Shown: positions 9,615 through 16,993 of the stretch, piece by piece
Numbering within the stretch: the stretch's first letter is position 1
How the letters are laid out: the number at the start of each line of letters is the position of its first letter
Origin: Hymenobacter telluris
Lineage (GTDB): Bacteria; Bacteroidota; Bacteroidia; Cytophagales; Hymenobacteraceae
Direction: 5' to 3'
Assembly (NCBI RefSeq): GCF_017313265.1
Contig: NZ_JAFLQZ010000002.1
Location: 496,001-560,000, forward strand
Length of the DNA stretch: 64,000 nucleotides
Translations under genes and position numbers: made by a program
Notes under the pieces: model-generated
Told to the model about the DNA's origin: nothing
Databases searched by the model: none
The model's input: the letters and a program-made list of their open reading frames with translations, nothing else

Positions 9615-10283
9615 ATGTCCTCTCGCCGACCGTCTGCCCGCTACCTGTTGCCGCTGCTGGTGCTGCTGCCCGCCGTGGCCAATGCGCACGTGCTGGACGT
9701 GGATTTGAGCAAGCTTTCCCGCACCGATATTTTCTGGACCTACCTTCAACTAGGCTTCACCCACATCCTGCCCCTCGGCCTCGACCATATTCTGTTTGTG
9801 CTGAGCATCTTTTTTCTGGAGCCACGCCTGAAACCGGTGCTCTGGCAGGCCACGGCTTTCACGGTGGCGCACTCCATCACGCTGGGGTTGGCCATGTACG
9901 GCCTTATTGCGCCGCCCACGGCCGTTGTCGAACCCATTATTGCGCTTTCCATCCTGTTTGTGGCCATTGAAAACATATTTGCCAACCGGCTGAATCCGTG
10001 GCGGGTGGCTATTGTGTTTGGGTTCGGGCTGATTCACGGGCTGGGCTTTGCCAGTGCTCTTACCGGTCTGGGACTGCCCCGAAATATGTTTTTCGAGTCG
10101 TTGATTTCCTTTAACGTGGGCGTGGAGCTGGGCCAGGTAACCGTAATTCTACTGGCGTGGCTGCTGGTGGGCCGCTGGTTCAGCAACAAAGCCTGGTACA
10201 AGCAGCGCGTCGTTATTCCCGCTTCCGTAGTAATTGGCCTGGTGGCCGCCTACTGGACCGTAGAGCGAGTTTTCTTCACCTGA
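9615..10283 (+). CDS. HupE/UreJ family membrane protein
   Basis: A 222-residue protein. The ATG at 9615 was chosen because it places an Arg-rich N-region directly before a signal-like segment (LLPLLVLLPAVANAH). About six hydrophobic spans follow, with family motifs FTHILPLGLDHILFVLSIFFL, FTVAHSITLGLA and FGLIHGLGFASAL, which contain conserved membrane His and Asp residues. HupE and UreJ relatives are nickel or cobalt permeases, but this shorter HupE/UreJ_2 branch is not biochemically defined. Its place between a TPR protein and a TonB-dependent receptor supports an inner-membrane transport role in metal uptake, which is an inference. Confidence 0.85.
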   Translation: MSSRRPSARYLLPLLVLLPAVANAHVLDVDLSKLSRTDIFWTYLQLGFTHILPLGLDHILFVLSIFFLEPRLKPVLWQATAFTVAHSITLGLAMYGLIAPPTAVVEPIIALSILFVAIENIFANRLNPWRVAIVFGFGLIHGLGFASALTGLGLPRNMFFESLISFNVGVELGQVTVILLAWLLVGRWFSNKAWYKQRVVIPASVVIGLVAAYWTVERVFFT

Positions 10284-10345
10284 TTATAGCATTGCCAGTT
10301 ATAACCCACCTTTGCCACACCCTTAGTTAGCGCCAGCAGTCCGTC

Positions 10346-10379
10346 AAACTCACCACCTCACAAGTTCACCATCTCACCA
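10346..10379 (+). repeat. Period-8 leader array before the Cys/His-rich gene
   Basis: Four successive octamers, AAACTCAC, CACCTCAC, AAGTTCAC and CATCTCAC, run directly up to the start codon at 10380. The fixed part of each unit is the last three bases, CAC. The same octamer type, on the opposite strand, precedes the alpha-E gene at 19005-19044. Confidence 0.7.
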
Positions 10380-10766
10380 ATGCTCCGCACCTACCTCGTC
10401 TTGCTGCTGCTTGTGCACTACCTGCTGGTAGTGGGGGCGGGGCTTGTGGGGCGGCCGGAGCCCGTGCGGCAGCACGCCGCCGACTACGTGCACAGCGCCG
10501 ACTGCCAGCGCCAGCACTATCTCCAACTCGACTGCTTCGACCATTGCAACGGCGAGCAGTACGTTACCACCAAACCCGGCCAGCATCAGTCGTGGCCGCA
10601 GCTGCTGAGTAGCCTGAAGGGGCTGGATGTGCATTGCCACCTGAGCGCGCCTGTTGTGCTGGTAGCGGTTGATTTTCTGAGTGAGCCGCAATACGCCGCC
10701 GAAACGGTAGCCCCGTTTCCGGTTGGGTTTCTGCGCGCTTTATACGCCCCTCCCCGTCGGGGATAA
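10380..10766 (+). CDS. Small Cys/His-rich exported or membrane protein
   Basis: A 128-residue protein not assigned to a named family. An N-terminal hydrophobic segment (residues 4-21) is a signal or anchor. The centre is unusually rich in possible metal ligands: Cys42, Cys52, Cys56 and Cys86 with His32, His38, His46, His55, His85 and His87, including DCFDHCNGEQ and HCH. It lies 97 bases after the HupE-like gene and upstream of the TonB-dependent receptor, all on the plus strand. This context and the ligand content suggest a periplasmic or membrane metal-binding accessory, which is an inference. The start is supported by the octamer array ending just before it. Confidence 0.65.
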   Translation: MLRTYLVLLLLVHYLLVVGAGLVGRPEPVRQHAADYVHSADCQRQHYLQLDCFDHCNGEQYVTTKPGQHQSWPQLLSSLKGLDVHCHLSAPVVLVAVDFLSEPQYAAETVAPFPVGFLRALYAPPRRG

Positions 10767-10870
10767 GTCGATCCGGGTCGATTGTGACCATACCGAAGCG
10801 AGTTTCGCTCCGGGCTTTATCGTCTTATCCTTCACGTTGCGGCCGTTTTGCGGCTGCACACCCTTGGCGT

Positions 10871-11095
10871 ATGAACTTCCTGTCTACTGCTTTTCAATTG
10901 CCCGTGGCACCCGCTGCCGGTACTTCCCTTGCTGCCCATCTAACGGGCGCAGTTTCCGTTATTCAGCCCCCCGTGGCGGCGCCACCTGCGCAACACGAGT
11001 ACAAAGTCCGCCAAATGGCCAGCCACGCCACGCACCGGGCACAGGTACTGGCGCAGCGCCGCACCACCATTCCGTCGTCTGCTAAGCGCTGGTAA
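10871..11095 (+). CDS. Possible 74-residue small protein upstream of the TonB receptor
   Basis: A short frame from an ATG at 10871 to a stop two bases before the receptor ATG at 11098. The product is Ala/Pro-rich in the middle, with a basic end (AQRRTTIPSSAKRW) and four His. No domain is recognised. The tight spacing to the receptor gene favours translation, but it could be an untranslated leader; the frame continues upstream to 10784 without an obvious start. If it is not coding, the gap 10767-11097 contains no other gene. Confidence 0.35.
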   Translation: MNFLSTAFQLPVAPAAGTSLAAHLTGAVSVIQPPVAAPPAQHEYKVRQMASHATHRAQVLAQRRTTIPSSAKRW

Positions 11096-11097
11096 GC

Positions 11098-13512
11098 ATG
11101 AAAAACCTCTATCCGGGCTCCGTATCGGCAATTCTTTGCGCTTTGCGCCAGCTACTGCTTCCATATTCATCATCCGTCCCAGCTTCTCGGCACCGGTGGC
11201 CGTTGCGGTTGGCCGTAGCATTGGTGCTGGCCGTTACCAGTACGCCACTGCTGGCCCAAAACACGGGCGTTATCCGGGGTTTCGTGGCGGATTCCGTTTC
11301 CGGCCAACGCGTGCCGGGTTTGAGCGTGCGGCTGCAAAATCCAGTTGGCGCAGCCTTCGCCGGCACGGCTACCGATGCCCTGGGTAATTTCCGGCTGGGT
11401 GGGCTGGCGGCGGGTACCTACACGGTGCAGGCCGCCGGCCTTGGTTACGGAGCCCGGATGCAGACGGTGACGCTGGCTGCCGGCGAAACCAAAGCCATCA
11501 GCTTTAGCTTGCCTACCATTTCGTTGAACCTGAGCGAGGTGACGGTGGCCCAGCCGCGCGACGTAAACCAGTCGTTGGCGGCCATTTCCCACATCGACCA
11601 GGTCCTGCGGCTCGTCAATTCGGCGCAGGACCTGCTGCGGCTGGTGCCGGGCTTGTTTATTGCCCAGCACGCGGGCGGCGGCAAGGCCGAGCAGATTTTT
11701 CTGCGCGGCTTCGACGCCGACCACGGTACCGATTTCGCGGTTAGCATTGATGGACTGCCGGTGAATATGGTGAGCCACGCCCACGGCCAGGGCTACGCCG
11801 ATTTTCACTTTGTGATACCCGAAACAGTGGACCAGCTGCGGGTGTACAAAGGGCCCTACACGGCCCGGTTCGGTGATTTTGCCACGGCCGGGGCCGGCGA
11901 GTTTACCACCAAAACCAGCCTCGACCGTAGCCAGGTGAAGCTGGAACTCGGGCAGTTTGATACGCGCCGGGCCCTGGTGATGCTGGATTTGCTGGGCCAC
12001 AACCAGCACCACCTATTCAGCAAGAAGCCGGAAAGCGCCTACGTGGCCGCCGAGTACAACTTCACCAATTCCTACTTCGACCAGAAGCAGCATTTCAAGC
12101 GCTTCAACGGCCTGGCCAAGTACACCGGCCAGCTCACCGACCGGACCTCACTCACGCTGCTTGGCTCGCACTTCACGTCGAGCTGGGACGCCAGCGGCCA
12201 GATTCCGGAACGTGGCGTGCGGGAGGGTCTGATTTCGCGCTACGGCAGCATCGACCCCACCGAGGGCGGCAGCACCGACCGCACCAACGCCTCGGTGGTA
12301 CTCACAACCGGCCTGCCGCACGATGCGGTGCTGCGCCAGCAGGCCTACTACTCGAAGTACGATTTCAGCTTGTATTCCAACTTCACCTTCTTCCTGCAAG
12401 ACCCGGTGAACGGCGACGGAATCCAGCAGCTCGACGACCGGCACCTGTTCGGCTACACCGCCACCTACGACCGGGATACGCAGCTCGGCAGCCGCAACCT
12501 GCATTCCACCCTGGGCGTGGGCACCCGCAACGACTTTTCCAACCTGGCTTTACGCCATACCGTGCGCCGCAACGTGCTCGACACCGTTACGGTGGGCAAG
12601 CTGTATGAGCGCAACATCAACGCCTACCTCGACGAGACGCTCAACCTCACCGAAGACCTGACCGTGAATGCCTCGGTGCGGGCCGATGTGTTTACGTTCG
12701 ACTTCCGCGGCCAGCTTTATGACACTGCCGCTGCGCAACTGACGCCGTTGCGAGGCCGCACCACCAAGGCGCGGGTGTCGCCGAAGCTGAATCTGTACTA
12801 CCAGCTCACGCCCAACACGCAGCTGTTTGCGCGCTCCGGTTTCGGGTTTCACTCCAATGATGCGCGCGGCGTAATCCGGGGTACTTCCGGCGACAATGTA
12901 CTGCCCCGCGCCATCGGCTACGAGGTAGGCAGCACCTTCAAGCCGTTGCCGAGCCTGGTAGTGAATACGGCCCTGTGGGCGCTGCATTTGCAGGATGAGC
13001 TGGTGTACATCGGCGACGCGGGCGAGGTGGAAAGCACCGGCCCCACCCGGCGGTACGGCGTGGATGTGTCGGCGCGCTACCAGCTCACGAAAGTGCTGTT
13101 TGCCGACCTCGACCTGAACTACAACCGCGGCCGGCAGGTGGAGGCTCCCGCTGATGCCAACTACATTCCGCTGGCCCCCAGCTTCACCAGCACCGGCGGC
13201 CTGACGTACAAGCAGCCCAGCGGCTTCAATGCCAGCCTGCGCTACCGCTACATCGACGACCGGCCCGCCAACGACGATGGCAGCATTACGGCCCGCGGCT
13301 ACTTTCTGCTCGACGCCGTAGTACGCTATACCCGCGCCCGGTTCGAGGTAGGTGCCACCGCCGAAAACCTGCTGAACGTGCAGTGGAACCAGGCGCAATT
13401 CGCCACCGAAACCCGCCTGCCCAACGAGCCGCTCGGCACCTCCGTAGATGAGCTGCATTTCACGCCTGGCACCCCGTTCTACCTGAAGCTGAACGCCAGC
13501 GTGTTCTTCTAG
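11098..13512 (+). CDS. TonB-dependent outer-membrane receptor with N-terminal carboxypeptidase-like domain
   Basis: An 804-residue protein with a signal peptide (hydrophobic core 37-53). A carboxypeptidase-regulatory-like beta-sandwich follows at about 55-140 (GVIRGFVADSVSGQRVPGL), then a plug domain at about 155-275 and a 22-strand barrel ending in aromatic NASVFF. The plug is distinctive: RGFDADHGTDFAVSIDG followed by MVSHAHGQGYADFHFVIPE gives His209, His227, His229 and His237 clustered at the plug apex. TonB/ExbBD energy drives substrate entry in this family. The His cluster and the HupE-type neighbour point to a metal or metal-chelate substrate, which is an inference; the exact substrate cannot be read from sequence. 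Confidence 0.9.
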   Translation: MKNLYPGSVSAILCALRQLLLPYSSSVPASRHRWPLRLAVALVLAVTSTPLLAQNTGVIRGFVADSVSGQRVPGLSVRLQNPVGAAFAGTATDALGNFRLGGLAAGTYTVQAAGLGYGARMQTVTLAAGETKAISFSLPTISLNLSEVTVAQPRDVNQSLAAISHIDQVLRLVNSAQDLLRLVPGLFIAQHAGGGKAEQIFLRGFDADHGTDFAVSIDGLPVNMVSHAHGQGYADFHFVIPETVDQLRVYKGPYTARFGDFATAGAGEFTTKTSLDRSQVKLELGQFDTRRALVMLDLLGHNQHHLFSKKPESAYVAAEYNFTNSYFDQKQHFKRFNGLAKYTGQLTDRTSLTLLGSHFTSSWDASGQIPERGVREGLISRYGSIDPTEGGSTDRTNASVVLTTGLPHDAVLRQQAYYSKYDFSLYSNFTFFLQDPVNGDGIQQLDDRHLFGYTATYDRDTQLGSRNLHSTLGVGTRNDFSNLALRHTVRRNVLDTVTVGKLYERNINAYLDETLNLTEDLTVNASVRADVFTFDFRGQLYDTAAAQLTPLRGRTTKARVSPKLNLYYQLTPNTQLFARSGFGFHSNDARGVIRGTSGDNVLPRAIGYEVGSTFKPLPSLVVNTALWALHLQDELVYIGDAGEVESTGPTRRYGVDVSARYQLTKVLFADLDLNYNRGRQVEAPADANYIPLAPSFTSTGGLTYKQPSGFNASLRYRYIDDRPANDDGSITARGYFLLDAVVRYTRARFEVGATAENLLNVQWNQAQFATETRLPNEPLGTSVDELHFTPGTPFYLKLNASVFF

Positions 13513-13591
13513 GAGTGCCGAGACACCATAACCTGGCACCTTGGCGTTGAACGGCTGGAGCGGTGCAATTTCAGCAATAAGCAAGACCCTT

Positions 13592-13614
13592 ATGCTGAGC
13601 TTGCCGAAGGATGA
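13592..13614 (+). repeat. Solitary REP-like half element
   Basis: This stretch shares the core GAGCTTGCCGA, with flanking similarity, with the arms of the 36-bp inverted repeat at 19061-19154. It has no inverted partner here, so it looks like a single REP-type unit in the 224-base gap after the receptor gene. Confidence 0.45.
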
Positions 13615-13642
13615 CGGCACCGAACAACATCAGCAACGACGA

Positions 13643-13663
13643 GACGCCAGGTATGGCGTCTTT
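13643..13663 (+). terminator. Short hairpin, possible terminator after the TonB receptor
   Basis: A perfect 7-bp stem, GACGCCA with TGGCGTC, around GGTA, followed by only three T residues. It lies 130 bases after the receptor stop and 74 bases before the next gene. The short T-run makes this a moderate call. Confidence 0.45.
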
Positions 13664-13736
13664 ACAACCGCTCAAATAGCTTGTTTCCGGGGGCTTGAAT
13701 GCTGATTTTTGAGCGGCCGAAACGTGCTGCTTGCTT

Positions 13737-14594
13737 ATGACTGTCTTGAACTGCTGCCTGCGAACCTTCCTCCCCGCGGCCTGGCTGCTGGCCGGGGCTC
13801 TAACGGCCTGCCAGTCAACGGTAGGCGAACCGGCTGCGGGGCCACTGGCCGCCGCCACGCCGAGCGTAGCCTTAGTTGCTGCCGACTCCATAAAAACCGC
13901 CTCTACGCTACCCGATTCGTTGCAACTGACGCCGGTGCTGCCGCTGCCCAACCTACCCGATTCGGTGCGGCAGGCGGTGCGGGCGTTGCAGACGAAACTG
14001 GGGCCAGAAGCCGCCGACTTGCGTGCTGCCGTGCTGGAACAGGCCTGCGTGGGGTATCTGACACTGCGGCACGCCGGCCGCATTCAGCACGGCGGTGTGC
14101 TGGCCGTGGCGGATATGGATTTGCCATCCTCGGAAAAGCGGCTGTGGGTCTTGGACCTAGAGGCGGGGCGGGTGCTGCACCACAGCCACGTGGCGCACGG
14201 CCGCGGCTCGGGGCATTTGCGGGCCCACCGGTTTTCCAACGTCATGAAATCGGCGTGTACGGCGCTGGGGTTCTACCGCACCCAGGACACGTACGGTGGC
14301 AAACATGGCCTCTCGCGCCGCCTGCACGGCCTCGATGCGGGGCAAAATTCCAACGCCGAGTCGCGGTACGTGGTGCTGCACGCCGCCGACTACGTAAGTG
14401 CCAGCTATGTGCAGCAGCATGGCCAGGCCGGGTACAGCCGCGGCTGCCCCGCCCTGCCTCCCGACCAATACAAAGCCATTATCAAAAGCCTGCCGGAAGG
14501 CTCGTGCCTGTTTCTGAGCGGGCCGGGCGTGGAGTCGAAATGGCTGAACACGGAGGCTGCGGCTCAGCAGCTAGCGGCGCGAGGCTGGCGCTGA
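13737..14594 (+). CDS. Murein L,D-transpeptidase-like lipoprotein (YkuD_2 type), paralogue 1
   Basis: A 285-residue protein. A TTG six bases upstream is possible, but the ATG at 13737 is the natural start. Residues 1-25 form a lipoprotein signal with lipobox ALTAC (Cys25), so it should be membrane anchored. The catalytic domain contains LWVLDLEAGRVLHHSHVAHG, TQDTYGGKHGLS, VVLHAADYVS and SRGCPALP, with Cys237 as the likely nucleophile and His215 as partner. The family is predicted to make or edit peptide cross-links in peptidoglycan. A second, non-lipoprotein paralogue follows 229 bases downstream in the same direction. Confidence 0.85.
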   Translation: MTVLNCCLRTFLPAAWLLAGALTACQSTVGEPAAGPLAAATPSVALVAADSIKTASTLPDSLQLTPVLPLPNLPDSVRQAVRALQTKLGPEAADLRAAVLEQACVGYLTLRHAGRIQHGGVLAVADMDLPSSEKRLWVLDLEAGRVLHHSHVAHGRGSGHLRAHRFSNVMKSACTALGFYRTQDTYGGKHGLSRRLHGLDAGQNSNAESRYVVLHAADYVSASYVQQHGQAGYSRGCPALPPDQYKAIIKSLPEGSCLFLSGPGVESKWLNTEAAAQQLAARGWR

Positions 14595-14682
14595 GTTACA
14601 GGGTGGATATTAGGAAGATAGTATATTTTACTTGGTAAATGCTCTGATAATCAGGCGGCCAGCCTGGACAGGAGACGCGGAA

Positions 14683-14719
14683 GGAATTACTTTGGCCGGA
14701 AGGGTGTTTAAGTAATTCC
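14683..14719 (+). promoter_or_regulatory. Inverted repeat upstream of the second L,D-transpeptidase-like gene
   Basis: Perfect 10-base arms GGAATTACTT and AAGTAATTCC around a 17-base spacer, 104 bases before the start at 14824. There is no T-run, so it reads more like an operator or transcript hairpin than a terminator. Confidence 0.4.
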
Positions 14720-14823
14720 AGACCAAAAAACATTCGTGGCGGACACCATTCGTCCCGATATATACGTATACACTTCTTCAACGAGGAGTTTCGTTCTAAA
14801 AGCAGGGGCAACCCTTTGTGCAG

Positions 14824-15651
14824 ATGGAAAAAACAAGCGTAGTATATCGTCAGCGTTTCAAGCGCCGCGCCCGTCGGGTGGCGCGCCGGGTGCTGCCCTT
14901 TATGGCGTCGTTGTTCATGGCTACGCCCCTGGCTAGCCCCGTACTCAACTCCAAAGTGAAGGCCGCCAGCGTAGAAACAAAGCTGCCCTCCAACCAGGAG
15001 CTGCAAACGGCTTTCTACAACCAGCGTACGCACAAGCTGTACGAGGAAATGGCGCTGGAAAGCCAGGGCTTGCGCTTCGAGGTATTCGAGAAGGCCCTAA
15101 CTGGTTACCTGAACCTGCAAACCGAAGGCCGGCTTTCCAATGAGAAGCAGCTACTTACGGTGGTGGATTTCGAGTTGCCGAGCACCGAAAAGCGTCTGTG
15201 GGTGCTGGACTTAGCGGCCAAGCAAGTGAAGTTCCACACGCTGGTAGCGCACGGCCACAATTCCGGCGAAGACGTAGCCACTACGTTCTCCAATCAGAAC
15301 GAGTCGAACATGAGCAGCTTAGGCTTCTATGTGACGCAGGATGAGTACATCGGCAAGCACGGCCGTTCCCTCAAGCTCGACGGCATGGACGAAGGCTTTA
15401 ACACCAACGCCCTGGAACGCTCCGTTGTAATGCACGGTGCCGATTACGTGAGTGAAGATTTCATCAAGCAAAACGGCCGCCTCGGTCGTAGCCTCGGCTG
15501 CCCCGCGCTGCCAATGGATCAGAAGGATGAGATAATTGAAGCCGTCAACGGTGGCACTTGCCTGTTCCTGAGTGGTGCTGATCAGTCGTACTCCTCGAAG
15601 TACCTCAACCAGGACGTAGCCATAAATGCGCTGCTGTCCAGCAACAGCTAA
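14824..15651 (+). CDS. Murein L,D-transpeptidase-like protein (YkuD_2 type), paralogue 2
   Basis: A 275-residue protein starting at the ATG at 14824 (a GTG lies six bases earlier). The N-terminus is very basic (RQRFKRRARRVARRV), followed by a hydrophobic stretch (LPFMASLFMATPLASPV) and a likely signal cleavage site near AKA-type residues, with no lipobox. The catalytic core matches paralogue 1: LWVLDLAAKQVKFHTLVAHG, TQDEYIGKHGRS, VVMHGADYVS and SLGCPALP, with Cys226 and His204. One paralogue is a lipoprotein and this one appears soluble or periplasmic, so the pair may act at different places in the cell wall. A strong terminator follows. Confidence 0.85.
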   Translation: MEKTSVVYRQRFKRRARRVARRVLPFMASLFMATPLASPVLNSKVKAASVETKLPSNQELQTAFYNQRTHKLYEEMALESQGLRFEVFEKALTGYLNLQTEGRLSNEKQLLTVVDFELPSTEKRLWVLDLAAKQVKFHTLVAHGHNSGEDVATTFSNQNESNMSSLGFYVTQDEYIGKHGRSLKLDGMDEGFNTNALERSVVMHGADYVSEDFIKQNGRLGRSLGCPALPMDQKDEIIEAVNGGTCLFLSGADQSYSSKYLNQDVAINALLSSNS

Positions 15652-15670
15652 GCGAACTATATTGAAAACG

Positions 15671-15707
15671 AAAAGGCCATCCTTACAATAAGGATGGCCT
15701 TTTTTTG
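15671..15707. terminator. Strong hairpin terminator between convergent genes
   Basis: A perfect 15-base stem (AAAAGGCCATCCTTA with its complement) around a CAA loop, followed by seven T. It serves the plus-strand transpeptidase-like gene and, through its A-run, also the minus-strand Ldh gene. Confidence 0.9.
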
Positions 15708-15734
15708 TAGTGCGGATTTCCTGTGGCTTCCGCG

Positions 15735-16799
15735 TTACAGCTTTACGCCGAATTTTGCGCCCACGGTTTCCAGGTCGCGCACTACGGGGTCCAGCAGGTC
15801 GATGCCTTCGAGTAAGCGTTTGGCGGACGTTTCGCGCTCCGGGTCGCCGGGGATGAGCACGTGCTGGCCTTCGGTGGCGCGGGCGTTGCGGAAAGTGGTA
15901 ATCCAGTTGTCCATGTGGGCCTTGAACTCGTCGGCGGGGCGGAAGGCATCCACGCGCATGGCCCCGAAGAAGTGGCCGATGCCCTGGCCCACCGGGTCGG
16001 CGGGTGGTTGCAGAAACGCCACAAACGGCGGCACCCACGGTCCGTAATTAGCACCCGAAAGCACCGCCGAAAAGATGTCAACCACTGCGCCCAGGCCGTA
16101 GCCTTTGTGCGAACCGGTAGCTCCGCCGAGCGGCAGCAGTGCCCCGCCGTTCTTCACGGCGTTGGGGTCGGTAGAGCCAACCCCAGCGGCATCCTGCGCC
16201 CAGCCTTCGGGAATCGGAATGTTCTTGCGCTGCGCAATTTCCAGCTTGCCGTTGGCTGCGGTGGTGGTAGCCATATCCAGCACGAAATCGGGCTGCTCGC
16301 CGGCGGGTACGGCTACGGCAATGGGGTTGGTGCCCAGCAGGCGGTCCAGCGAGTAAGTGGGGGCCACCAGCGGCGAGGCGTTGGTCATGGCCATGCCTAT
16401 CATGTTGTGGGCCAAGGCCTTCATGGCGTGGTAGCCGGCAATGCCAAAGTGGTTGGAGTTGCGCACCGACACCCAGCCCGTGCCAACCTGCCGGGCCTTC
16501 TCAATAGCTACCTGCATGGCCTTCGGGCCTACCACCAGCCCCAGGCCCCCGTCGCCGTCTACTACGGCCGTGCTGGGCGTTTCGTAGGTCACGCCCACGC
16601 GAGGGGCGGGGTTGATGCGGCCAGCTTCCCACAGCCGAACGTACCCCACTAAGCGGGCCACCCCATGCGAATCGACTCCGCGCAAATCGGCGGAAAGCAG
16701 CGTTTCGGTGGCTAGCGTGGCATCATCATCGGGGCAGCCGATGCTTTTGAAAACGGCCTCGGTGAAGGTAAAGAGGTGGTTATAGGAGAAGGTGGTCAT
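15735..16799 (-). CDS. Ldh family NAD(P)-dependent oxidoreductase (malate/L-lactate dehydrogenase type)
   Basis: A 354-residue protein. The frame is open upstream through the GC-rich repeat, but MTTFSYNHLFTFTEAVF from 16799 is the credible start. Family signatures include LRGVDSHGVARLVGYV with the catalytic-type Asp-Ser-His, VSVRNSNHFGIAGYHAMKA, MTNASPLVAPTYS, LGTNPIAVAVPAG, DMATTTAANGKLE and GSHKGYGLG. These cytoplasmic enzymes reduce or oxidise 2-oxo/2-hydroxy acids; malate, lactate, ureidoglycolate and sugar-acid relatives exist, so the substrate cannot be fixed. It is downstream of the transglutaminase gene on the same strand, but the repeat at 16892-16993 separates them, so it need not belong to that operon. 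Confidence 0.88.
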   Translation of the reverse strand: MTTFSYNHLFTFTEAVFKSIGCPDDDATLATETLLSADLRGVDSHGVARLVGYVRLWEAGRINPAPRVGVTYETPSTAVVDGDGGLGLVVGPKAMQVAIEKARQVGTGWVSVRNSNHFGIAGYHAMKALAHNMIGMAMTNASPLVAPTYSLDRLLGTNPIAVAVPAGEQPDFVLDMATTTAANGKLEIAQRKNIPIPEGWAQDAAGVGSTDPNAVKNGGALLPLGGATGSHKGYGLGAVVDIFSAVLSGANYGPWVPPFVAFLQPPADPVGQGIGHFFGAMRVDAFRPADEFKAHMDNWITTFRNARATEGQHVLIPGDPERETSAKRLLEGIDLLDPVVRDLETVGAKFGVKL

Positions 16800-16891
16800 G
16801 AGCACAATATCGGATTCGGGTGCAAAGGAACAGGATGCTGGGTTAGAACCAGAAAAATTACAGCTGGTTCCCCTCCCCGAAATGAAAATGG

Positions 16892-16993
16892 GTAGGGTGC
16901 GGGACTTGCCCCCGCCCGTGGTTGCCCTCGGCGTGGTTGCCCCCGGCGTGGTGTCCGCGGCAACGGTGGGCGGGGGCAAGCCCCGCACCCTAC
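16892..16993. repeat. GC-rich REPIN-like element (copy 1)
   Basis: Two 26-base arms (16892-16917 and 16968-16993) are inverted with a single mismatch and share the core CTTGCCCCCGCCC. The spacer contains nearly three copies of a 15-base unit beginning GTGGTTGCCC. The right arm overlaps the end of the transglutaminase gene and supplies its TAG stop. A related pair lies at 36662-36743. Confidence 0.8.

Noticed and set aside
13709..14638. 309-codon open frame overlapping the first L,D-transpeptidase-like gene
   Set aside because: It is a frame shadow rich in Arg, Gly and Ala; the alternative frame carries the catalytic motif and lipobox.
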